NCBI GenBank assembly: GCA_034659015.1
Contig: JAYEGL010000019.1
Location: 62,001-126,000 of the forward strand
Length of the DNA stretch: 64,000 nucleotides
Reading direction: 5' to 3'
Source: Maricaulis sp034659015
GTDB taxonomy: Bacteria > Pseudomonadota > Alphaproteobacteria > Caulobacterales > Maricaulaceae
Shown here: piece by piece, positions 43,460 through 51,788 of the stretch
Layout of the letters: each line of letters starts with the position of its first letter
Numbering within the stretch: position 1 is the stretch's first letter
Notes under the pieces: model-generated
Database searches by the model: none
What the model was told of the DNA's origin: nothing
Seen by the model: only the letters and a program-made list of their open reading frames with translations
Translations under genes and position numbers: made by a program

Positions 43460-44256
43460 GCGGGATCGCGTTCAAGGATGGCGACTGGATCGAGGAAGGC
43501 CGCCGGGCCTGGGCGCTGAACGATCGCGGTGCGCTGCTCGGCGACGGGCTGATCGAGACCATGCGGGTCGTCCGCGGCAAGCCGCTGCGCTTCCAGCGGC
43601 ACATGGACCGGCTGGCGCGCAGCTGCAGCGAGCTCGGCCTGCCCGGACCGCGCGATCCGGACGGCATGGCCGCGCTGATCGAGGAGCTGGCCGGGCGCAA
43701 TGCGCTGAAGGATGCCGTCGTGCGTCTCACCCTGACCGCCGGGCCGGGCCCGCGCGGCCTGGACCGGCCCGACGAGCTGGTGCCCTCGCTCAGCCTGGCC
43801 GCCGCGCCCTTCACGCCGCCGCCGGCGCAGTACCGGCTGGCGACGAGTGAGATCCGCCGCTCACCGGCGAGCATCGCTGCGCGCTACAAGACGCTCAGCT
43901 ACATGGACAATCTGCAGGCCCGCCGGCAGGCGCGCGGGGCCGGTGCCGACATGGCGCTGCTGCTCGACACGCACGGGCGGCTGTCCGGCGGCGATTGCGC
44001 CAACCTGTTCTGGACGAAGGGCGAGGACGTGTTCACGCCGGATCTGCGCTGCGGCGTGCTGGCCGGCACGGTGCGCGCGGAAATCATCGACTCCATCCCG
44101 GTCGAGACGGGCGGGTTCGAGGCGGCCGAGCTGTCGCAGGCGGACGCGGTCTTCATGACCAATGCGGCTGTGGGTGCGGTGCCGGTCTCGACGCTGGACG
44201 GCGTGCCGGTCGGAAACGGGGAATTGCCGCCGCGGATCGCGGCGCTATTCGCGTGA
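43456..44256 (+). CDS. pabC: Aminodeoxychorismate lyase, class IV aminotransferase fold
   Basis: PLP enzyme that releases pyruvate from aminodeoxychorismate to give p-aminobenzoate. ATG 43456 has GGAGGAGAG upstream and overlaps the pabB stop; an out-of-frame longer open frame through pabB was rejected. The 266-residue protein has the class IV fold with the PLP lysine in YKTLSYMDN and the GGDCANLFW and CGVLAGTVRAEI motifs. It could instead be a branched-chain or D-amino-acid aminotransferase, but the pairing with pabB favours PabC. Its end overlaps the convergent TadE-like gene by 12 bases. Confidence 0.9.
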   Translation: MSGIAFKDGDWIEEGRRAWALNDRGALLGDGLIETMRVVRGKPLRFQRHMDRLARSCSELGLPGPRDPDGMAALIEELAGRNALKDAVVRLTLTAGPGPRGLDRPDELVPSLSLAAAPFTPPPAQYRLATSEIRRSPASIAARYKTLSYMDNLQARRQARGAGADMALLLDTHGRLSGGDCANLFWTKGEDVFTPDLRCGVLAGTVRAEIIDSIPVETGGFEAAELSQADAVFMTNAAVGAVPVSTLDGVPVGNGELPPRIAALFA

Positions 44257-44784
44257 GACGACCAGCGAACGGCGCGGGCGGAGGTAGAAGGCCTCGTCGA
44301 GATCGAAGCGGCCCACGCCCAGCTCGCTGAACAGCGTGTCGTGCCGGTAGGCGACCTCGACCATGATGATCGACCGGTTCGGCTGCAGGACGCCGCCGGG
44401 CACGGTCACGGTATCGCCTTCGGCATAGGCCGAGCGTCCGCGGGCATCGCTCCATTGCACCTCGACATCGCCGTCTGCATCCATCATCACGCTGCTCACC
44501 CGGAGTTCCAGCGGTGCCGGATCGAACGGCGAGACGATGACCGCGCCGGCATTGAGGATCTCGGTCATCTCGTCATCGGTGATGATGTCGTCCTGGGCGA
44601 CCAGGTCGGCCAGGGCGCTGGCGGCACTGGTCACCTTGCGGTCGACGGACAGGGCGAGGCTGAGATCCACCGCACCGAGATAGAGCAGGATCATGACGGG
44701 CGCGATCAGCGCGAACTCGACGGCCGACAGGCCGCGGCAGTCGCGCGCGAAACGGCGCAGGCGGCGGAGCAGCGGACTATTCAT
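44245..44784 (-). CDS. TadE/F-like pseudopilin, first copy
   Basis: A 179-residue minor pilin-like protein of the Tad system. It has a prepilin-type N terminus (DCRGLSAVEFALIAPVMILLYLGAVDL) with the conserved Glu and one hydrophobic helix, then a periplasmic domain. Its ATG lies within the end of the upstream TadE gene (8-base overlap), so the two are co-translated. It overlaps the convergent pabC stop by 12 bases. Confidence 0.85.
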   Translation of the reverse strand: MNSPLLRRLRRFARDCRGLSAVEFALIAPVMILLYLGAVDLSLALSVDRKVTSAASALADLVAQDDIITDDEMTEILNAGAVIVSPFDPAPLELRVSSVMMDADGDVEVQWSDARGRSAYAEGDTVTVPGGVLQPNRSIIMVEVAYRHDTLFSELGVGRFDLDEAFYLRPRRSLVVSRE

Positions 44785-45346
44785 CGAAAGGCTCGTTGCG
44801 GAAGACCGTCGCGGCGGAAACCAGGTATTCGTTGTTGTCCATGTTCGCCAGCGCGGCGGTGAAACCGGGCGTCAGGAGCTTCCAGCGATAGAAGGCGCGC
44901 ACCAGGACGATGTCGCCGGCATCGCCCGGGTCGAAGCCGAAATCGTCGGTATCCATCTCGCCTTCGCTGATCGGGCTGGACTGATCCACCCCGTCGAAAT
45001 CCTCGAAGACCCGCACATCGATCTCGACATTGTCGCAGCTTCCCAGCATCGAGATGCGGCTGCACACGGCGTTCTTGAAGGCGCCCTCGGACATGCCGCT
45101 GGACTGGGCGCGGCCGGTGCGGATATCGCGGGCCGCTTCCAGCACGGCGTTCTCCATCACCGATCCCATGAAGAAGACCGCGGCGACCTCGATCATGGCG
45201 AAAAGCAGGAAGAAGAAGGGGGCGGCGATCAGCGCGAACTCCACGGCGGCCACGCCGGAGCGATTGCGCAGGAAGCCCGTCAGGCGCGGGCGCAGGCCCT
45301 GCGGCCGGTCAGGGGACGTGTTCGGGGATTCGATATCGGTCGCCAT
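44777..45346 (-). CDS. TadE-like pseudopilin, second copy
   Basis: A 189-residue protein with the TadE prepilin-like motif RSGVAAVEFALIAAPFFFLLFAMIEVAAVF, preceded by a basic leader. The mature domain has a probable disulfide pair (CSRISMLGSC). It is translationally coupled to the following TadE/F-like gene and lies 35 bases after the stop of the secretin-N-domain gene in the same direction. TadE and TadF are required for Flp pilus assembly in known systems. Confidence 0.87.
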   Translation of the reverse strand: MATDIESPNTSPDRPQGLRPRLTGFLRNRSGVAAVEFALIAAPFFFLLFAMIEVAAVFFMGSVMENAVLEAARDIRTGRAQSSGMSEGAFKNAVCSRISMLGSCDNVEIDVRVFEDFDGVDQSSPISEGEMDTDDFGFDPGDAGDIVLVRAFYRWKLLTPGFTAALANMDNNEYLVSAATVFRNEPFDE

Positions 45347-45381
45347 GCTGCTGGTGTCTCCCGGTATCCTGGGCTGTCCGC

Positions 45382-45855
45382 CTATTGCTGCGGTCCGCCG
45401 GCACCGCCGCCGCTGCCGACACCGGCTTCCGCCACGCTGAGACGGCTGTTCTGGGCACTGGTCAGGGCGCCTTCGCTGTCGGCGTCGTCGCCGACGCGCG
45501 GAACCGGATCGCAGACATCGCCGCAGGACAGCGTGTTGCGGCTGGGCCCGCGGAACAGGGCGACCTGGCCGTCCGCCGGCGAGGACACCACGATGTCGCG
45601 CGAGTAGATGATGCGTCCCACCCGGTCGAGCGCGATCACATTGGTGCGGCCCTGAAGGCGGCCGGTGACCACCAGGGTGCGTCCGTCATGGACCAGGGCA
45701 TCGGCGATCGAGGGATTGCCCACGACCACGGCGGCGGCTTCGCCCGGCAGGCGCACGACCTGCGCATGCTCGACGGCGACGTCGAGGTCGCTGGCGGCCG
45801 CCGGAGCGGCCAGGGCGGCGAGCAGGGTGAATGCGGCGGCGATCCGATGGAACAT
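45382..45855 (-). CDS. Secretin N-domain (pilus assembly) protein
   Basis: A 157-residue secreted protein with a signal peptide (FTLLAALAAPAAASD) and a domain resembling the N-terminal pilus-assembly domain of CpaC/RcpA secretins (VRLPGEAAAVVVGNPSIADALVHDGRTLVVTGRLQGRTNVIAL). The chosen start 45855 has GGAG upstream; an in-frame ATG at 45885 is possible. A tail GSGGGAGGPQQ follows a cysteine pair (CGDVC). It may assist the CpaC secretin. It is the promoter-proximal gene of the minus-strand tad operon, divergent from flp. Confidence 0.78.
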   Translation of the reverse strand: MFHRIAAAFTLLAALAAPAAASDLDVAVEHAQVVRLPGEAAAVVVGNPSIADALVHDGRTLVVTGRLQGRTNVIALDRVGRIIYSRDIVVSSPADGQVALFRGPSRNTLSCGDVCDPVPRVGDDADSEGALTSAQNSRLSVAEAGVGSGGGAGGPQQ

Positions 45856-46126
45856 GGAAGCACTCCGTTCCGGTGAACTGAACATGGCATCCAGTCTCGC
45901 GCGCGCGTCTGAATCTTTTCTAAACGCTGCTGGTATTATTTGTTTTTGAAATCGACTGGCACTGTTAGTCGATAATTAACTATAGCGTAGATTGTCGCTC
46001 GTACAGATTTTGTTAAGCACGTATTTTTACTGAACCGAAATCGTTCTCGTGTTTGATGGGCATCGTTCAGGAGGGGTCGGGACGGATCGGCTCCTGATGG
46101 TGAGGTACCTACACGGGAGTAAAACA
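45856..46126. promoter_or_regulatory. AT-rich divergent promoter region of the tad locus
   Basis: The 271-base gap between the minus-strand tad operon and flp is AT-rich compared with the surrounding GC-rich genes, especially at 45910-46040 (runs such as TGGTATTATTTG and GTTAAGCACG). It probably carries both divergent promoters and regulator sites. Exact -35/-10 elements were not assigned. Confidence 0.65.
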
Positions 46127-46297
46127 ATGAAACTCATTTCTCGCTTTTTCAAAGACGAATCCGGCGCCACCGCGATCGAGTACGGCCTGATCGCCGCGCT
46201 CATCGCCGTTGTCATCATCGGCGCCGTGACCACGCTCGGTACGGGCATCAGCGGTACGTTCGGCGACGTTTCGGCCGAGCTGAACACCGGCGGCTAA
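46127..46297 (+). CDS. flp: Flp/Fap-type pilin
   Basis: Major subunit of the Tad pilus. The 56-residue precursor has a short leader (MKLISRFFKDESG) and the Flp motif ATAIEYGLIAALIAVVIIGAV with the Glu-Tyr pair after the cleavage site. GGGAG precedes the ATG by 8 bases, and this start is preferred to upstream in-frame ATGs. A terminator hairpin follows at once, which would keep pilin mRNA more abundant than the downstream assembly genes. Confidence 0.93.
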   Translation: MKLISRFFKDESGATAIEYGLIAALIAVVIIGAVTTLGTGISGTFGDVSAELNTGG

Positions 46298-46323
46298 TCC
46301 CGCAATACCGACGCTGAAATGGC

Positions 46324-46350
46324 AGGGCCGCTCCCGACGGGGGCGGCCCT
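46324..46350 (+). terminator. Hairpin terminator/attenuator after flp
   Basis: A 12-base-pair stem (AGGGCCGCTCCC at 46324-46335 and GGGGGCGGCCCT at 46339-46350, one G-U pair) has a GAC loop and is followed by TTTGTCGTTT. It lies 27 bases after the flp stop, between flp and cpaA. Confidence 0.8.
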
Positions 46351-46466
46351 TTGTCGTTTGGGTCTTGTCCGGGACGCCAACCCGTTATTAAGGCCTTTCC
46401 GGCAGTATCGCGCCATTCCAAGACGGCTTGGCCAGGACGGCCAGGACGGCCAAGACGGGGGATGCC

Positions 46467-46964
46467 ATGCCGATGCTCGCCGATATCCTGCTGATTGCCT
46501 TTGCCGGCCTGACGGTCGCTGCCGCCGTGTCCGACGCGGTGCGTTTCACCATTCCCAACTGGCTCGTCGGAGCGATCGCGGCGCTGTTTCCCCTGATGGC
46601 CCTGAGCGCGACGGGCATAGGCTGGACCGGGGCCGGCTTCCATCTTCTGGCCGGTTTTGCCGCGCTGGTCTTCGGTTTCGCCCTGTTCGCCCCGGGCTGG
46701 ATCGGTGGCGGCGATGCCAAGCTGATCGCGGCCGCTGCGCTCTGGATCGGCTGGACGGACCTGGCGGCCTTCGCCTTTCACACGGCCCTGGCCGGCGGCG
46801 TCCTTGTGCTGCTGCTCCTGGCCGCGCGCCGCATGGCGCCGGCCTTCCCGCTGCCCGCCGGCTGGGTCGCGCGCTCGGCTTTCGCCGAAAACGCGCCGGT
46901 GCCCTATGGCATCGCCATCGCCGCCGGCGCCCTCTGGACGCTGCCCGGACTGGCCTGGCTCTGA
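46467..46964 (+). CDS. cpaA: Tad prepilin peptidase (CpaA/TadV-like)
   Basis: Inner-membrane A24 aspartic protease that processes Flp and TadE/F. The 165-residue protein has about six hydrophobic segments and both catalytic aspartate sites: SDAVRFTIPN near residue 25 and the GxGD motif WIGGGDAKLIA. It lacks an N-methyltransferase domain. The start at ATG 46467 follows GGGGG; an upstream in-frame ATG (46428) lies in a short GGCCAGGAC repeat and is unlikely. Confidence 0.88.
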   Translation: MPMLADILLIAFAGLTVAAAVSDAVRFTIPNWLVGAIAALFPLMALSATGIGWTGAGFHLLAGFAALVFGFALFAPGWIGGGDAKLIAAAALWIGWTDLAAFAFHTALAGGVLVLLLLAARRMAPAFPLPAGWVARSAFAENAPVPYGIAIAAGALWTLPGLAWL

Positions 46965-47194
46965 GCCCGGGACGACTTGCCCGGACCGTTAAGCCCGATG
47001 GATTGCAGGCTGCGGTTGCCGGCGTTTCGCGGCGGTTCGCGCCTGGCGCATTTTATTCGAATCACACGGGGTTTCGGCGTGTGCGGAAAAATCGCCGGTT
47101 CAAACGTATTGTCCCGATAGCATTAACGCGACTTTGAGGAATTCCGCTTCTCCTGTGGGGCGTATTCGTGCGCCCAAGAGGTTCGAAGCGTCCC

Positions 47195-48043
47195 ATGAAC
47201 GCTGTCCGTATTGCCATCCTAGCCGCTGCCGCGATCGCCGCGATCGCCGTGGCTTTCTTCGTCAAGCAGGCGATGTCCGGCCAGGACGCCGCGCCGCAGG
47301 TCGTGCAGGTCCAGGAGGAACGCCCCTCGGTCCGTGTGCTGGCGGCGCGGGAAGATCTCGCGACGGGCGCGCGCACCAGCGCCGCTGACTTCTACTGGCA
47401 GGCCTGGCCGGACGAGGCGGTCTCTCCGGGCTACATCGTCGAGGGAAGCGGCCAGGGCATCGAGGATTTTGCGGGCTCCGTCGTGCGGGCACCGATCGCC
47501 CAGGGCGAACCGATCACCGGACGCCGGCTCGTGCAGCCGGGCGATGCCGGCTTCATGGCGGCGGTCCTGTCGCCGGGCATGCGCGCCGTGGCGGTCCCGA
47601 TCTCCGCGGAACGCGGCGCCGGCGGTTTCATCCTGCCGAACGATCGCGTCGACGTCATCGTGTCCTTCGAGGAGGAGAGCGAAGGCGGCCGCGGATCGCG
47701 CCGTGCCTTTGTCGCGCGCACGATCGTGGAAAATGCCCGCGTGCTGGCGATCGACGAGGTCTTCGGCGATGGCGGCGAGGGCGAGGACAATGTGATCGGC
47801 GACACCGCCACACTCGAGCTGACGCCCGAACAGGCGCGTGCGGTCTCCGTCGCCGTGGTGCGCGGCGAGGTCTCTCTGGTTCTGCGCAGCCTGACCGACA
47901 ATGAAGGCGGCCCGGTGCTGATTTCCGGCGGCGAACCGCAGGCCTCGGGCGAACTGACCGACAACACGTCATCCCGCAACAGCCACGTGACGCTGATCCG
48001 CTATGGCCATGTCCAGCAGGTCGCGCTGGCCGGAGACGAGTGA
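47195..48043 (+). CDS. cpaB: Tad pilus assembly protein CpaB
   Basis: Periplasmic/outer-membrane accessory protein of the Flp secretin complex (RcpC/CpaB). The 282-residue protein has an N-terminal hydrophobic anchor (RIAILAAAAIAAIAVAFFVK) and the SAF-domain pattern VRVLAAREDLATGARTSAADFYW, VVRAPIAQGEPITGRRLV, then GMRAVAVPISAERGAGGFILPNDRVDVIV. ATG 47195 is preferred over an upstream in-frame start. Its stop overlaps the next gene's possible GTG, so the operon is tightly coupled. Confidence 0.92.
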   Translation: MNAVRIAILAAAAIAAIAVAFFVKQAMSGQDAAPQVVQVQEERPSVRVLAAREDLATGARTSAADFYWQAWPDEAVSPGYIVEGSGQGIEDFAGSVVRAPIAQGEPITGRRLVQPGDAGFMAAVLSPGMRAVAVPISAERGAGGFILPNDRVDVIVSFEEESEGGRGSRRAFVARTIVENARVLAIDEVFGDGGEGEDNVIGDTATLELTPEQARAVSVAVVRGEVSLVLRSLTDNEGGPVLISGGEPQASGELTDNTSSRNSHVTLIRYGHVQQVALAGDE

Positions 48044-48054
48044 GGACCGACGCG

Positions 48055-49518
48055 ATGATCCGCTCCCTGATCCTTCTCGCCGCGATCGCCCTGGCGGCCG
48101 GCCCGGTCCACGCCCAGGCGTCCGGGACCGAGCGCGGCAACACGATGCAGGTTCATATCCGCGAACCCGGCGACGGGCCGGTTTCGCGTTCGCTCGACCT
48201 GCCGCTGTCCAAGGCCGCCGTCGTGCACCTGCCGGTCGATGTGGCCGACGTGCTGGTGACCAATCCGGACGTGGTGGATGCCGTCGTGCGCACGCCGCGC
48301 CGGGCCTATCTGATGGGGATGGGTATCGGCCAGACCAATGCCTTCTTCTTCGATGCCGACGGCCAGCTCATCCTCGATCTCGACCTGCGGGTCGAACGCG
48401 ACCTGTCCCCGCTGCAGAGCGCGCTGGAGCGTTTCCTGCCCGATGCGCGCGTCCAGGCCGAGGCCATGAACGATCACATCGTCCTGTCCGGCTCGGTGCC
48501 GAGTGCCGCCGATGCCGATGCCGCCATGCGCATCGCCCAGCGCTGGGTGGACGATCCGGAAAACATCCTCTCCATGGTGTCGATCCAGGCGCGTGAACAG
48601 GTCATGCTGAAAGTGCGCATCGTGGAAATGCGCCGCACCATCGTGCGCCAGCTGGGCGTCAACCTGACGGCCGCCGGCAATTCCGGTGAATTGGGCTTCC
48701 AGATCGAGACCGATCCGGAGTTTTCCCGCGTGGGCCGCTTCCTCGGCGGGGCCGGCGCGCTGCTCGACTGGACCAGCGGCAACCAGACCGGAATCACCGA
48801 CGTATCGACCCTGCTCCAGGCGATGGAACGCGTCGGCCTGGTGCGCACCCTGGCCGAACCCAACCTGACGGCAATCACGGGCGAGTCCGCGAACTTCCTG
48901 GCCGGCGGCGAATTCCCGGTCCCGGTCGGCCGCGACCGCGACGGCAATGTGATGATCGAATACAAGCCCTTCGGCGTCGGTCTCGGTTTCACGCCGGTGG
49001 TCCTGTCGGAAGGCCGGATCAGCCTGCGCATCTCCACGGAAGTGTCCGAGCTGACCACCCAGGGCGCGCTGAATGCCCAGGAAAGCTCCGTCGTCGACGA
49101 AGACGGCAATGTGATCGGCACTGTGCCGGGGCTGACCATTCCCGCGCTCAACGTGAACCGGGCGGAGACCACGGTGGAGCTGCCCTCCGGCGGGTCCATG
49201 GTGCTGGCCGGCCTGATCCAGGAAGAAACGCGGCAGAACCTCGACGGCGTGCCCGGCGTGCGGAACCTGCCCGTGCTGGGCTCGCTGTTCCGCTCGCGCG
49301 ATTTCGAGAACCAGGAAACCGAGCTTGTCGTGCTGGTGACGCCCTACCTCGTCGATCCGGCCAATCCGAACCAGTTGAGCACGCCCGCCGACGGCTATCG
49401 CACGCCGCACGAGGCGACGGCCTTCCTCTTCAACCGGATCAACCAGGTCTATTCGGTGCCCGGCGCCGATACCGGCGATCAGGGCTGGAACGGCCCGGTC
49501 GGCTATCTGTTCGAGTAG
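48055..49518 (+). CDS. cpaC: Tad secretin CpaC (RcpA)
   Basis: Outer-membrane secretin of the Tad pilus. The start at ATG 48055 has GAGGA 8 bases upstream; a GTG at 48040 overlaps the cpaB stop. The 487-residue protein has a signal peptide (LLAAIALAAGPVHAQ), an N-terminal pilus-assembly domain (LPLSKAAVVHLPVDVADVLVTNPDVVDAVV), a BON-like region and the secretin core with ITGESANFLAGGEFPVPVG, VPGVRNLPVLGSLFRS and LVVLVTPYLV. It is shorter than GspD and lacks the multiple N1 repeats. Confidence 0.94.
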   Translation: MIRSLILLAAIALAAGPVHAQASGTERGNTMQVHIREPGDGPVSRSLDLPLSKAAVVHLPVDVADVLVTNPDVVDAVVRTPRRAYLMGMGIGQTNAFFFDADGQLILDLDLRVERDLSPLQSALERFLPDARVQAEAMNDHIVLSGSVPSAADADAAMRIAQRWVDDPENILSMVSIQAREQVMLKVRIVEMRRTIVRQLGVNLTAAGNSGELGFQIETDPEFSRVGRFLGGAGALLDWTSGNQTGITDVSTLLQAMERVGLVRTLAEPNLTAITGESANFLAGGEFPVPVGRDRDGNVMIEYKPFGVGLGFTPVVLSEGRISLRISTEVSELTTQGALNAQESSVVDEDGNVIGTVPGLTIPALNVNRAETTVELPSGGSMVLAGLIQEETRQNLDGVPGVRNLPVLGSLFRSRDFENQETELVVLVTPYLVDPANPNQLSTPADGYRTPHEATAFLFNRINQVYSVPGADTGDQGWNGPVGYLFE

Positions 49519-49529
49519 TGGAGTTGGTG

Positions 49530-50198
49530 ATGACGGCCTACCGCAACACATTCGCAGCCCTGGCCTCGCTGGCCGCGCTTTCGGCCTGCGCCGCCACGCC
49601 GACGGCAGACTTCGGCCTGCCGCAGGCCTCCGCCGTGGCCGAAACCTTCCGCAGCGAAATGCCGATCGATCCGCGCGACAACGGCCTGACCTGGGCCCAG
49701 CGTGACCAGCTCGCGGCTATCGCTCAGGAATACATGTCGCGCGGTCACGGGCCGCTGGTGATCAGCTATCCGCAGGGTGCGGCCAACCAGGACGCCGCCA
49801 TCGGCGCGATCTCCCGGGCGCGCACCTTCTTCTACGAACAGGGTATCGACTGGCGCCAGATCGCCGGCGGTGCCTATGAGGCGCGCGGCGGTGAGCCGGG
49901 CCGGCTGATCTTTTCCTTCCGCCGCTATGCCGCGGTGGCGCCGGAATGCGGCCGGCAATGGGACAATCTCGCCGTCGAGCGGGACAACCGCCCGCACAGC
50001 AATTTCGGCTGCGCCATGGCAGCCAATCTCGCCACGATGATCGCCGATCCGCGCGATCTGGTGGCACCGCGGACGATGGGGGTGCCGGACACGGGCCGGC
50101 GGCAGACCGTGCTCGACAATTACCGGGCCGGGGAGGCGACTGCGACTGCGCGGTCCGAAGACGAGAGCGGCGCGGTCTCTCAAGTCGGCGACAACTAA
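49530..50198 (+). CDS. cpaD: Tad pilus lipoprotein CpaD
   Basis: Outer-membrane lipoprotein of the Tad complex (RcpB/CpaD family). The 222-residue protein has a lipobox (ALSAC) at about residue 20 and the CpaD features PIDPRDNGLTWAQRDQL, PLVISYPQGAANQDAAI, then CGRQWDNLAVERDNRPHSNFGCAMAANLATMIADPRDLV. GGAG lies 6 bases before ATG 49530. It is co-transcribed with cpaC and cpaE. Confidence 0.9.
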   Translation: MTAYRNTFAALASLAALSACAATPTADFGLPQASAVAETFRSEMPIDPRDNGLTWAQRDQLAAIAQEYMSRGHGPLVISYPQGAANQDAAIGAISRARTFFYEQGIDWRQIAGGAYEARGGEPGRLIFSFRRYAAVAPECGRQWDNLAVERDNRPHSNFGCAMAANLATMIADPRDLVAPRTMGVPDTGRRQTVLDNYRAGEATATARSEDESGAVSQVGDN

Positions 50199-50219
50199 AG
50201 GGGGCGAAAGGCGCGAAAA

Positions 50220-51782
50220 ATGAACGACGCAAACAGAGCCCTGAAGACCGATCCGCTGCTGGATGGCGACGACCCCTTCCTGGAAGCGGCCGATGTGGAG
50301 CGCATGCTGCTCGGCGAAAGCGAGCCCGAGCCCGAGCTTGAGCCGAAGCCGGAACCGGCGGCGATGAATGCGCCGCAGGGCGGTTTCGGTGCCGGCTACG
50401 AGATCGAGGACGAGGATGATCCCTTCCTCGACGAAACCGGCTTCGAGGACACGGCGGAGGCCTATGCGCCGGCCGCCCGGCCGCACCAGCCCTACGATCC
50501 GGCCGAAGGCGGCTTCGAGGATCTCCGCGAGGAGATCGCCGCCGTCGGACCGGGCGATGCCTTCTATGGCGAGGTCGACAGCGATGTGTCCGACCAGCCG
50601 GTGCCGCGGATTTCGGTCGGCGCCTTCTGCGAACGGCCGGAAACCGGTGCTCTGATCCACAACGCCGCCAATGACCGGCGCCTGGCGAAGGCGCATGTGA
50701 ATGTCGAGCTGGGCGGCCTGCCCGCCGCGATCGAACGCTATCACGACGAGTCGACGCCGAACCTGCTGATCGTGGAGACCGGCATGCGCGGCCGCGGCCT
50801 GTTCGACCAGCTCGAGGAGCTGGCCGGCGTGTGCGATCCGGAAACCAAGGTCATCATTGTCGGCGCCGCCAACGATATCGGTCTCTACCGCGAGCTGATC
50901 AAGCGCGGCGTGAGCGAGTACCTCGTGCCGCCGATGACGCCGCTGCACCTGATCCGCACGATTTCCGACCTTTTCCTCGACCCCGACCAGCCCTTTGCCG
51001 GCAAGTCGATCGCCTTCATCGGTGCCAAGGGCGGCGTGGGATCGTCGACCGTGGCCCACAATTGCGCCTGGGCGCTGACCGAGGGGCTGCAGTCCGATGC
51101 GGTGCTGGTCGACATGGACCTGTCCTTCGGCACGGCCGGCCTCGACTTCAACCAGGATCCCGCCCAGACGCTGGGCGACGCGCTGGCGGAACCGGACCGC
51201 CTCGACGACGCGCTGCTGGACCGTCTGCTGGTACGCTGCACGGAGCGGCTCAGCCTGTTCTCCGCGCCGGCCACGCTGGACAAGGACTGGGAGTATTCCC
51301 CGGCAGACTACGAGATCGTGCTCGACAAGGTTCGCCGCCAAGCGCCCTTCGTGGCGCTGGACCTGCCGCACATGTGGACGCCCTGGGTGAAGCAGACCCT
51401 GCTCAGCGCCGACCAGGTCGTGGTCACGGTGGCCCCGGATCTGGCGTCGCTGCGCAATGCGAAAAACCTGTTCGATCTGGTCACCAGCGCGCGCCCCAAT
51501 GACGAGCCGCCCAAGGTCGTGATCAACATGGCCGGCATGCCCAAACGCCCGGAAATTCCCGTGAAGGATTTCGCCGAGGCGCTGGGCACGCAGCCGGCCC
51601 TTGTCCTGCCCTTCGAACCGCAGCTCTTCGGCAAGGCGGCCAATAACGGGCAGATGATCACCGAGCTCGACGCCAAGTCCAAGGCGGCGGAAGGCTTCGG
51701 CCATCTGGCGGGGCTGGTGACCGGCCGGGTCACGACGCCGCAACGTTCCCGTTCCCTGTTCGGAAAACTGTTCGGAGGCTAG
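50220..51782 (+). CDS. cpaE: Tad localisation ATPase CpaE (TadZ)
   Basis: Polar localisation factor of the Tad pilus. The 520-residue protein has an acidic, Pro/Glu-rich N-terminal region (about residues 1-130), an atypical receiver-like domain (about 135-250, LLIVETGMRGRGLFDQLEEL) and a ParA/MinD-like ATPase domain with the deviant Walker A motif GAKGGVGSST (residues 268-277). The long acidic tail is more extended than in many homologues. It lies 22 bases after cpaD and 6 bases before cpaF. Confidence 0.92.
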   Translation: MNDANRALKTDPLLDGDDPFLEAADVERMLLGESEPEPELEPKPEPAAMNAPQGGFGAGYEIEDEDDPFLDETGFEDTAEAYAPAARPHQPYDPAEGGFEDLREEIAAVGPGDAFYGEVDSDVSDQPVPRISVGAFCERPETGALIHNAANDRRLAKAHVNVELGGLPAAIERYHDESTPNLLIVETGMRGRGLFDQLEELAGVCDPETKVIIVGAANDIGLYRELIKRGVSEYLVPPMTPLHLIRTISDLFLDPDQPFAGKSIAFIGAKGGVGSSTVAHNCAWALTEGLQSDAVLVDMDLSFGTAGLDFNQDPAQTLGDALAEPDRLDDALLDRLLVRCTERLSLFSAPATLDKDWEYSPADYEIVLDKVRRQAPFVALDLPHMWTPWVKQTLLSADQVVVTVAPDLASLRNAKNLFDLVTSARPNDEPPKVVINMAGMPKRPEIPVKDFAEALGTQPALVLPFEPQLFGKAANNGQMITELDAKSKAAEGFGHLAGLVTGRVTTPQRSRSLFGKLFGG

Positions 51783-51788
51783 TCTGCC

